Below, one piece after another: positions 9,318 through 16,177 of a stretch of DNA of 64,000 bases (positions are counted from its first letter, which is position 1; every line of letters starts with the position of its first letter). Source of the stretch: PALSA-693 sp963702305 (lineage in GTDB: Bacteria; Actinomycetota; Acidimicrobiia; Acidimicrobiales; Palsa-688). The notes beneath the pieces are model-generated. The model did not search any database. It worked only from the letters and a program-made list of their open reading frames with translations, and was not told the DNA's origin. The stretch is taken from NCBI GenBank assembly GCA_963702305.1, contig CAVPBX010000004.1:124001-188000 (forward strand), given 5' to 3'. The position numbers and the translations under genes were made by a program.

Positions 9318-9329
9318 ACCGTGCTGCCG

Positions 9330-10220
9330 CTACCAGGCACCCGGCGCCACGGAGAACCGGGAGGTGATCAGTCGGGCGGCGACGGTGAGGATCAGGACCA
9401 TGACGATCAGGGTGAGGGCCGCGGTCCAGGCCCGTTGGATACCGCCGATGTACGGCGAGGACGCCGCCAGATTGAAGATCTGGGCCGACAGGGTGGTGTT
9501 CGGGCCGGAGAAGGCGTTCCAGTTGGCCCGGGCCGTGATGAAACCGATGGTGAACAGGAGCGGGGCGGTCTCGCCCGCGGCGCGGGCGATCGCCAGCAGG
9601 CAGCCGCTGGTGATGCCCGGCAGGGCGGCGGGCAGGACCACCGTCAGGGTGGTGCGCGCTCGGGACGCGCCCAGGGCCCGGCTGGCTTCGCGCTGCTCCG
9701 CGGGTACCAGGCGCAGCATGGTCTCGGTGGCCCGGATCACGATCGGGAGCATCAGGCAGGCCAGGGCCAGCGATCCCCCGATCCCCCGATATTTGAAGAC
9801 CAGCGTGAAGGTGGTGTAGACGAACAAACCCATCACGATCGACGGCACCCCGGCCATGACGTCGCTCATGAAGCGAATCACGCGCGAGAGGCGGTTCCCC
9901 CGCCCGTACTCCACCACGTAGATCGCCCCCAGGATGCCGAGCGGCACCGCGATGACCGTGGCCCAGAAGGTGATGATGATGGTGCCGGCCACGGCCGGGC
10001 CCATGCCCGGTCCGGTCTCGCGAGGCGTCGGGATGGGCTTGGTGAGGAAGGCCCAGCTGAACAGATGCGCGCCCCGGCCGATGAGATTGATGACCACGGC
10101 GGCGAGGGGGGCCACGGCGATGAGCAGGGTCACCGCGATGAGCGTGAGCATCACCAGGTTCCGGACCTTTCTCCCCCGGGAAACCGTGGACACCTGGATG
10201 CTGCTGGGCGCCGCCATCAC
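9330..10220 (-). CDS. pstA: Phosphate ABC transporter permease PstA
   Basis: PstA is one of two permeases of the high-affinity phosphate importer. Six hydrophobic segments are visible, beginning with LVMLTLIAVTLLIAVAPLAAVVI. The BPD_transp_1 EAA loop follows (EQREASRALGASRARTTLTVVLPAALPGI), and the segment IARAAGETAPLLFTIG is characteristic of PstA. The ATG overlaps the pstC stop codon (ATGA), and senX3 follows 12 bases downstream. The length of 296 residues is normal. Confidence 0.93.
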   Translation of the reverse strand: MMAAPSSIQVSTVSRGRKVRNLVMLTLIAVTLLIAVAPLAAVVINLIGRGAHLFSWAFLTKPIPTPRETGPGMGPAVAGTIIITFWATVIAVPLGILGAIYVVEYGRGNRLSRVIRFMSDVMAGVPSIVMGLFVYTTFTLVFKYRGIGGSLALACLMLPIVIRATETMLRLVPAEQREASRALGASRARTTLTVVLPAALPGITSGCLLAIARAAGETAPLLFTIGFITARANWNAFSGPNTTLSAQIFNLAASSPYIGGIQRAWTAALTLIVMVLILTVAARLITSRFSVAPGAW

Positions 10221-11173
10221 ACCCCCTGCACGTTGCGCTCACCCCGGGCGATGATCGACCGGGCCATCAGGTTGACGATGATGGTGATGACGAACAGGGC
10301 GAAGCCCAGCCCGATCAGGGCGGCCTGGAACGGCACCTTGCCGCTGGCCCCGAACTGGTTGGTGGCCTCACCGAACTGGTTGGCGATGACCGACGCCAGC
10401 GCATCTCCGGCGGTGAAAAGATGGGCGGAGACCTGCTGAACGGACCCGATGACCAGGGCCACGGCGATCGTCTCGCCCATGGCCCGCCCCAGCCCCAGCA
10501 TGATCGAGCCGATCACGCCGTTGCGGCTGTAGCCGAGCATCGACGCCCGGATCATCTCCCAGCGGGTCGCACCCAGGGCCAGGGCCGCTTCCTTCTGGGT
10601 GGCCGGCACGGTGGCGAAGACCTCGCGGGACAGCGAGGTGATGATCGGGGTGATCATCAGGGCCACGATCAGGCCCGCCGTCATGTAACTGCGACCCTGC
10701 GAGCCCTTCAGGAAGGTGTTGAGGACCGGCACGCTCGACACCCCGTTGCTGATGTGGCCGTAGAAGCGACCGATCGGCGCTGAGAGCGTCTCGAAGCCCC
10801 ACAGGCCGAACACCACGGACGGCACCGCCGCCAGCAGATCCACCACGAACACAATGGGCCCCCGGGCCCGCCGCGGGGCGAGCTCGGTGAGAAACAGGGC
10901 GATGCCGACGCTGACGGGGACGGCGACGATCAGGGCGATGATGGAGGTGACGAGGGTGCCGTAGATCAGGGACAGCCCGCCGAGCTTGCCGTTGGCGGGA
11001 TCCCAGGTCTTGGACGTGAGGAAGCTGAAACCCTCGTACCGGATGGCCGGCCAGGAGCGGTTGAGGGTGGCGACCACGATCCCGACCAGGATGGCCAGGA
11101 CCAGCAGCCCGCAGCCGAGGGCGGCCACCGCGAACGACTGGTCGGCCCAGCGCCGCTTGGACGAGGCCAGCAC
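10217..11173 (-). CDS. pstC: Phosphate ABC transporter permease PstC
   Basis: The conserved part begins SSKRRWADQSFAVAALGCGL and contains six membrane segments, the EAA loop (ATQKEAALALGATRWEMIRASML) and the PstC signature GLGRAMGETIAVALVIGS. I chose the GTG at 11173 as start because the frame further upstream runs into pstS and has no membrane or family features. An alternative start a few codons upstream cannot be excluded. The gap to pstS is about 60 bases. Confidence 0.9.
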   Translation of the reverse strand: MLASSKRRWADQSFAVAALGCGLLVLAILVGIVVATLNRSWPAIRYEGFSFLTSKTWDPANGKLGGLSLIYGTLVTSIIALIVAVPVSVGIALFLTELAPRRARGPIVFVVDLLAAVPSVVFGLWGFETLSAPIGRFYGHISNGVSSVPVLNTFLKGSQGRSYMTAGLIVALMITPIITSLSREVFATVPATQKEAALALGATRWEMIRASMLGYSRNGVIGSIMLGLGRAMGETIAVALVIGSVQQVSAHLFTAGDALASVIANQFGEATNQFGASGKVPFQAALIGLGFALFVITIIVNLMARSIIARGERNVQGV

Positions 11174-11232
11174 TGGCGGACCGCCCGGTCCGACCAGCGC
11201 CGGGCCGCCCGTCGACGGCCCGGCGAGCGGGG

Positions 11233-12345
11233 TCAAAGCTGACTCAGCTGCGCGATCGCTTGCTGGTCGAGCGACGCCGGCAGCGGTGCGTAGTTGTCCT
11301 TGCTGGCGACCGACCCTTGCGCCGTCGTCAGGATGTAGTCGAGGAAGGCCTTGAGGATGGCGGCCTTGGTCGTGTCCGACTGGGTTTTGTACACCAGGAT
11401 CCACGTCGGCGACGTGATCGGGTAGGCGCTCGGCGCCGGCGAGTTGGTGGGATCGTAGGTGAGGTTGGCGGCGATGGTGGCTCCGGCTATCGCGGCCGAC
11501 GCCCCCGCCAGGGTGGGCGCCACCACTTGGCCGGCGGCGTTCTTGATCGACGCGTAGGAGAGTCCGGTCGCCACGGCCGTGGAGTAGTCCACGTAGCCGA
11601 CGGACCCGGCCGTCTGCTTGATCACCGTCGCCACGCCGGGGTTGCCGGACGCGGCCTGGCCGCCCGGCCAGTTGATGGTGCTGCCGCTCCCGAGCGTCCA
11701 TACCGTGGGCGCGGCCTTCTTGAGGTACTTGGTGAAGTTGCTGGTGGTGCCCGAGCCGTCACTACGGTGCACCGGGGTGACCGCCTGGCTGGGCAGCGTT
11801 ACGCCCGGGTTGTCCGCGGCGACGGCCGGGTCGTTCCAGTTCTTGATGGTGCCGTTGAACAGCTTGGCGACGGTGGCCGCCGACAGCGTCAGCTTCGAGA
11901 CCCCGGACAGGTTGTAGGAGACGGTGATGGGCCCCGCGACCGTCGGGAAGAACAGGATCCCGCCGGCGTAGGCCGTCAGGTTGGTGGGGATGGAGTCGCT
12001 CCCCGCGAAGTCGACCAGATGGGCCAACAGGTCGCTCTGGCCCTTGCCGGAACCGCCACCGCCGTAGTTGATGGTGACGCCCGGGTGGGCCTGGTCGAAG
12101 GCCTGGATAGCGTCCTGATCGAAGTTCTGTTGGAAGGTCGACCCCGAGCCGTTGAGCGTGCCCCCCGGAACCGAACCACCGGATCCTCCCGTGGTAGTGG
12201 CGCTGCCCGTCGTGGTCGCCGACCCTGTGGTGGTGGGCGAGGTGGTGTGGGACGAGCTACCGCACCCGGCGGCGATCAGACCAGCCGCGGCGACGAGGCC
12301 AGCGGTGGCCAGAAGCCTCGGCCGGCGAGGGGTGGTACTGCGCAT
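11233..12345 (-). CDS. pstS: Phosphate-binding lipoprotein PstS
   Basis: This is the extracellular phosphate receptor of the Pst system. The ATG at 12345 is preceded by a good Shine-Dalgarno (GGAGG, 7 bases away) and opens a lipoprotein signal: basic MRSTTPRRPR, a hydrophobic core, and a lipobox ending LIAAGC. A Ser/Thr/Gly linker follows. Phosphate-binding motifs are present: LNGSGSTFQQNF, GGGGSGKGQSDL, DFAGSDSIP and HRSDGSGTTSNFTKYL. Length of about 370 residues is normal. It is the first gene of pstS-pstC-pstA-senX3-regX3. Confidence 0.95.
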   Translation of the reverse strand: MRSTTPRRPRLLATAGLVAAAGLIAAGCGSSSHTTSPTTTGSATTTGSATTTGGSGGSVPGGTLNGSGSTFQQNFDQDAIQAFDQAHPGVTINYGGGGSGKGQSDLLAHLVDFAGSDSIPTNLTAYAGGILFFPTVAGPITVSYNLSGVSKLTLSAATVAKLFNGTIKNWNDPAVAADNPGVTLPSQAVTPVHRSDGSGTTSNFTKYLKKAAPTVWTLGSGSTINWPGGQAASGNPGVATVIKQTAGSVGYVDYSTAVATGLSYASIKNAAGQVVAPTLAGASAAIAGATIAANLTYDPTNSPAPSAYPITSPTWILVYKTQSDTTKAAILKAFLDYILTTAQGSVASKDNYAPLPASLDQQAIAQLSQL

Positions 12346-12432
12346 AAGAATCCTCCAACATGGGGTTTGGGGGTGCGACCGGTTTCTTCGGCCACGCGCA
12401 CGGTACGGGCCGGGAATGAAGTGGACGCCAGC

Positions 12433-12465
12433 ACCAGGTGAACGCCAGGTAAACGGAAACTGAAG
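12433..12465 (-). promoter_or_regulatory. PHO box (three 11-bp direct repeat units) between pstS and pstB
   Basis: On the minus strand three adjacent 11-base units read CTTCAGTTTCC, GTTTACCTGGC and GTTCACCTGGT. The last two match the actinobacterial PhoP/RegX3-type PHO-box unit, in which GTTCACC followed by a 4-base spacer repeats every 11 bases. The first unit is weak. The box lies about 88 bases upstream of the pstS ATG and 53 bases upstream of the divergent pstB ATG, so it could control both. It also closes a loop, because regX3 lies in the pstS operon. Confidence 0.72.
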
Positions 12466-12518
12466 AGTTGGTGCCGAGCGCTGCGCAGCGCCTCGACGCC
12501 CGCCATCATCGAAGGCAA

Positions 12519-13370
12519 ATGTCCGACGATCTTGCCGCAACCGTCAAGCTGCCATTCGACCCGACGGCGCTGGACTCCAACGAGCCGCCGCCGCCGGAGG
12601 TGTTCACCGCCAAGAACGTGTCGTTTTTCTATGGCGCCAACCAGGCCATCGACGACGTGTCCCTGGATATCTACGAGCACCAGGTGACCGCCCTGATCGG
12701 GCCGTCGGGGTGCGGCAAGACGACCTTCCTGCGCTGCCTCAACCGGATGAACGATCTGATCCCCGGCATCCGCATCGACGGCCAGATCACCTACCGCGGC
12801 GAAGACCTCTACCACCCGGCGGTCAGCCCCATCGAGGTGCGGCGCCGCATCGGCATGGTGTTCCAGCGGCCCAACCCGTTCCCGAAGTCGATCTACGACA
12901 ACGTGGCCTTCGGGCCCCGGATCAACGGCGTGCGCCGCTCCGAGCTCGACGACATCGTGGAGTCCTCCCTCAATCGCTCGGCCCTGTGGGATGAGGTCAA
13001 GGACAAGCTCAAGAAGAGCGCCCTCGCCCTGTCCGGCGGCCAGCAGCAACGGCTGTGCATCGCCCGGGCCGTGGCCGTGCAGCCCGACGTCATCCTCATG
13101 GACGAGCCGTGCTCGGCGCTGGATCCGATCGCCACCCGGCGCATCGAGGAGCTCATGACCGAGCTCAAGGCCGCCTACACCATCGTCATCGTGACCCACA
13201 ATCTGGCCCAGGCCGCCCGCATCGCCGATCGCACCGCCTTCTTCACCGCGGAAGTGGCCGACTCCGGGAGCCGGGTGGGCGTGCTGGTGGAGGCGGACCG
13301 GACGGAGGTCATGTTCACGAACCCCGCGGACAAGCGCACCGAGGACTACATGGCGGGCCGCTTCGGCTAG
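12519..13370 (+). CDS. pstB: Phosphate ABC transporter ATP-binding protein PstB
   Basis: PstB hydrolyses ATP to drive PstCA. Walker A is GPSGCGKTT, the signature LSGGQQQR, Walker B VILMDEP, and the switch His is in IVIVTHN. PstB-specific blocks LRCLNRMNDLIPG and GMVFQRPNPFPKSIYDNVAFG are present. I chose the ATG at 12519 (MSDDLAATV) because GAAGG sits four bases upstream and the extra 17 codons upstream look non-coding. The gene is divergent from pstSCA rather than following pstA, and no phoU is found after it, both departures from the common order. Confidence 0.95.
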   Translation: MSDDLAATVKLPFDPTALDSNEPPPPEVFTAKNVSFFYGANQAIDDVSLDIYEHQVTALIGPSGCGKTTFLRCLNRMNDLIPGIRIDGQITYRGEDLYHPAVSPIEVRRRIGMVFQRPNPFPKSIYDNVAFGPRINGVRRSELDDIVESSLNRSALWDEVKDKLKKSALALSGGQQQRLCIARAVAVQPDVILMDEPCSALDPIATRRIEELMTELKAAYTIVIVTHNLAQAARIADRTAFFTAEVADSGSRVGVLVEADRTEVMFTNPADKRTEDYMAGRFG

Positions 13371-13390
13371 AGCCGCATCGGGTCCCGGGC

Positions 13391-13846
13391 TCAGCGAGTG
13401 GTGCGGGCCGCGGGATCCTCTGCCAGCGTCCGCACGTCCGCGGGCAGCTTGCCGTCGAGCACGTCCTGCAGGGTCACCGCCTCCAGGACCGTGCGCAGGC
13501 TGGCCCGCAGGGCCACCCACACCTCGGTGAGGCGGCGGGCCGCGCCCTCGTAGGAGACCGTTTCCGGTCGTTGACCACGCACGCTGGCCAGGGGTCCGTC
13601 GACGGCCCGGATGATGTCGGCCAGGCTGATCTCCTCGGCCGGCCGGGCCAACCAGTAGCCGCCTTCTGCGCCCCGCCGGCTCAGCAGCAGCCCGGACTGG
13701 CGGAGCTGGGCCAGGATGGCTTCGAGGAACTTGGCGGGGATCTGCTGGGCGCTGGCCAGCCGGTCCCCCTTGACCGGGCCGCCGCCCTGGGCGGCCAGCT
13801 CCACCAAGGCCCGGATGGCGTAGTCCGCCTTGGCGGAGATCTGCAC
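13391..13846 (-). CDS. Rrf2-family transcriptional regulator without iron-sulfur cysteines
   Basis: The protein starts at a GTG with QISAKADYAIRALVELA, the classic Rrf2 opening, followed by a winged helix (IPAKFLEAILAQLRQSGLLLSRRGAEGGY) and the downstream LADIIRAVDGPLA helix. Length is about 151 residues. Many Rrf2 proteins hold an Fe-S cluster with three cysteines, but none is present here. It more likely resembles CymR-like members that sense by partner protein or ligand. Target genes are not evident. It converges with pstB. Confidence 0.85.
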   Translation of the reverse strand: MQISAKADYAIRALVELAAQGGGPVKGDRLASAQQIPAKFLEAILAQLRQSGLLLSRRGAEGGYWLARPAEEISLADIIRAVDGPLASVRGQRPETVSYEGAARRLTEVWVALRASLRTVLEAVTLQDVLDGKLPADVRTLAEDPAARTTR

Positions 13847-13860
13847 GCGCGGGTGGGCGT

Positions 13861-14322
13861 TCAGCCGGGCGGCGGCAGGTAGGCCGCCTTGACGAAGCGG
13901 CCCCCCTCGGCCTCGAGCACCCACACCGACCCCTTGGCCTGCCGGGGCCGCGGGCCCAGATCCAAATGGTCCTCGTCGGCGAGGGCCACCAGGATGTCCG
14001 GGATCACGTCGCCATGGGTGCACAGGGCGATCTTCTCGTTGGCCACGTTGCGGACTAGGGCCAGGGCGGCGAGACCCGCCCCCTCGGCCAGGGCCCCGTC
14101 CTCCTCCACCTTCAGATGCAGGGCGCCGGCGAGCGGTCCGACCGTCTGGACGCATCGGGTCGCGGCGCTGGAAATGATCCGTTGGGGGGAGTAGCCCTCC
14201 AACGTCTCCACCAGGCTGCGCGCCTGCTTGAGTCCTTTGGTGGAAAGCGGCCGGGCCCGGTCCGGAACGCGGGAGTCGTGACGCGATCCGGCGTGGGCAT
14301 GGCGGATCAGGAGCACGGGCAC
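13861..14322 (-). CDS. SixA-like histidine phosphatase
   Basis: The histidine-phosphatase (phosphoglycerate mutase) fold is marked by the N-terminal LLIRHAHAG motif with the phosphorylated His, the Arg in DRARPLS, and the second catalytic His in ALCTHGDVIPDIL. At 153 residues it matches the short SixA type, which dephosphorylates histidine phosphotransfer domains in enterobacteria. In mycobacteria a similar domain is fused to a Nudix domain in MutT1 next to ppk. Here a separate Nudix and ppk lie 1.4 kb away, so a role in nucleotide or polyphosphate-linked metabolism is a reasonable alternative. Confidence 0.82.
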   Translation of the reverse strand: MPVLLIRHAHAGSRHDSRVPDRARPLSTKGLKQARSLVETLEGYSPQRIISSAATRCVQTVGPLAGALHLKVEEDGALAEGAGLAALALVRNVANEKIALCTHGDVIPDILVALADEDHLDLGPRPRQAKGSVWVLEAEGGRFVKAAYLPPPG

Positions 14323-14436
14323 CCCGCCAGTCTGTCAGGCGCGCGGGTCCGGGTCATCCTGGCGTGTCCGCACGGACCCCGACGTCCGGCGCCGCCGCGG
14401 GCCGCTCGGGACCTGGAACAATTACCCTGGAGCGGC

Positions 14437-15408
14437 ATGGCCCTCCCCGCCGCCGAGGTCGCGCCGGCGGCCCCGAGCCCGGGAGGACCGCCGGGTCGGC
14501 CCCGCCAGCCCCTCGGTGTCGTCCGCCGGGGCCTCCGGGAGGTGGGCCTGACGCTGATCACCCTCGGCGTGATCATCCTGCTGTTCGTCGGTTACCAGCT
14601 GTGGGGGACCGGTATCGCCGAGGCCCACAGCCAGTCGGCGTTGAAGCGCGGTTTCAACGCGGCCATCGCCACCCACGGCGCCGCCGACAACCCGACCCTC
14701 GGGTCGGGGGCCGCGTCGCCCAATCCGAGCAACCCGAGCGCTGCCACGGGCGGCGCCATCGACCATCTGGTCATCCCCAAGATCCACCTGGACGTGTTCG
14801 TCGTCCAGGGCGTGGCCGAGGAGGACCTCCGGCGCGGTCCGGGCCACTACCCCCAGACGGTGATGCCGGGGCAGCTCGGCAACGCCGCCATCGCCGGCCA
14901 CCGGACCACCTACGGGGCGCCCTTCTTCTCGGCGGACGAGCTCGCCGTCGGCGACCCGATCCTGCTGACCGACACCGCCAACCGCACCTTCGAGTACCTG
15001 GTCTCCGCCCGGCCGATGCAGGTGAGCCCCAACGACGTCGCCGTGCTCAACAACACCCCGTTTGCCCAGTTGACGTTGACCACCTGCAACCCGCGCTTCT
15101 CGGCCACCTCCCGCCTGATCATCGTGGCCCGGCTGACGGGCCGGCCCCCGCTGCCGGCCACCCAGACGGCCAACGTCGGTCCGGTGGCCGCCATCGACAC
15201 CCTGGGGAGCGGCAACCGGGGCGCCTGGCCGCCTTCGATCGCCTACGGCGCCCTGGTGGTAGTGCTGTGGGCCGGCGTCCGCATCCTCATCAACCGGACC
15301 CGGCGCTGGGCCCGCGCCGGCGCCTACCTGGGCGGCATCGTGGTGTGCCTGGTGCCCCTGTGGTTCTGCTTCGAGAACGTGGTGCGCCTCCTGCCGCAGA
15401 ACATCTGA
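14437..15408 (+). CDS. Class E sortase-like transpeptidase
   Basis: Sortases cleave a C-terminal sorting motif and attach proteins to the cell wall. An N-terminal membrane segment (about residues 36-56, GLTLITLGVIILLFVGYQLWG) anchors it. The catalytic residues are visible as His in AIAGHRTTYGAPF, Cys in LTLTTCNPRF and the Arg in ATSRLI. TTCNPRFSATSRL is typical of class E enzymes of high-GC actinobacteria. A second pair of hydrophobic segments lies at the C-terminus, which is less usual. Start ATG follows GGAGCGGC. No obvious substrate with an LAxTG motif is found nearby. Confidence 0.88.
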   Translation: MALPAAEVAPAAPSPGGPPGRPRQPLGVVRRGLREVGLTLITLGVIILLFVGYQLWGTGIAEAHSQSALKRGFNAAIATHGAADNPTLGSGAASPNPSNPSAATGGAIDHLVIPKIHLDVFVVQGVAEEDLRRGPGHYPQTVMPGQLGNAAIAGHRTTYGAPFFSADELAVGDPILLTDTANRTFEYLVSARPMQVSPNDVAVLNNTPFAQLTLTTCNPRFSATSRLIIVARLTGRPPLPATQTANVGPVAAIDTLGSGNRGAWPPSIAYGALVVVLWAGVRILINRTRRWARAGAYLGGIVVCLVPLWFCFENVVRLLPQNI

Positions 15409-15459
15409 GTCGGGGTCCGGGGGGTCCGGGCGGTCAACGGGTCGGGGCGGTTGGCGTCC

Positions 15460-15580
15460 ACGACGGTTTCGCGACAGTCGCGCCGGCGGCAGGGTCGTCC
15501 GTGGCGCGAAACCGTTGATACAAACGGTTTCGCGCCACGCCCGGCCGCCGGCGAAAAAGGCGTGGCGCGAAACGGTTTTG
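15460..15580. repeat. Palindromic repeat cluster after the sortase gene
   Basis: A 16-bp arm gtggcgcgaaaccgtt (15501-15516) is followed after a 6-base loop by its exact reverse complement (15523-15538). A near-copy gtggcgcgaaacggtt lies at 15562-15577 and a partial inverted copy (acggtttcgcgac) near 15462. There is no T-run, so it is not a standard terminator. The whole gap 15409-15706 holds no credible gene; this cluster and the hairpin at 15634-15690 are its only visible structure. Confidence 0.75.
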
Positions 15581-15633
15581 GGCCAGGCGGTGGGCCGGGC
15601 GGCTCAGTCGGCACACCCGAAGTAGAAGGGGGG

Positions 15634-15690
15634 TCCGGGCCGTCGAGGCGCTGTCCTTTCGACCGGGACAGCACCTCGACGGAACCCGGA
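15634..15690. terminator. Long imperfect hairpin between convergent genes, possible bidirectional terminator
   Basis: Arms of about 24 bases pair as tccggg, then ccgtcgagg, then gctgtcc against their complements, with only two small interruptions and a loop tttcgaccg. It lies between the ends of the sortase (plus) and Nudix (minus) genes. No U-tract follows on either strand, so termination would depend on the hairpin itself. Confidence 0.45.
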
Positions 15691-15706
15691 ACCCGCCGGC
15701 GACCTT

Positions 15707-16177
15707 CTAGCCCGCGGCGCCGGCCCCGGCGGCCTCGGCGAGGGCGTCGAGGATGGCCACGTCGCGCGAGTAGGTGAGCCGGGCCCGGGCCTCGTCCAAC
15801 GGGACCCAGCGGGCCTCGTCGACCTCGTTGTCGCCGGCGGGGTCACCGCCGGCAACGGTCATGGCCCAGTACCGCACCCGCTTGTGCTTGCCGCTGCGGT
15901 CGAGGTACGTGGTGGTGGGCAGCTCGGGTCCCATGCGGGCCTCGATGCTGGCCTCCTCCCGCACCTCGCGGAGGGCGGCTTCTTCGTCGGTCTCGCCCGG
16001 GTCCACCTTCCCCTTCGGCAGGCTCCAGTCGTCGTAGCGGGGCCGGTGGACGAGGACCACCTCCACCCCGCCGTCGTCGGCCCGGCGCCACACCGCCCCG
16101 CCCGCCGCCCGCACGACCCCCGCGGCCGCGCCCGCCGCGCCGTCGGCCGTGCCGTCGGCTGGTGGGTCGCCGGTCAC
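15707..16177 (-). CDS. Nudix hydrolase (MutT family), coupled to ppk
   Basis: The Nudix box reads GKVDPGETDEEAALREVREE followed by ASI, with Ser where the box usually has Gly but the metal-binding REVREE glutamates kept. DDWSLPKGK precedes it, as in diadenosine polyphosphate and 8-oxo-dGTP hydrolases such as MutT1. Length about 156 residues. The GTG start overlaps the ppk stop (GTGA), so it is translated with ppk. MutT1-type proteins sit beside ppk in mycobacteria, where the Nudix and phosphatase parts are fused. Confidence 0.88.
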   Translation of the reverse strand: MTGDPPADGTADGAAGAAAGVVRAAGGAVWRRADDGGVEVVLVHRPRYDDWSLPKGKVDPGETDEEAALREVREEASIEARMGPELPTTTYLDRSGKHKRVRYWAMTVAGGDPAGDNEVDEARWVPLDEARARLTYSRDVAILDALAEAAGAGAAG

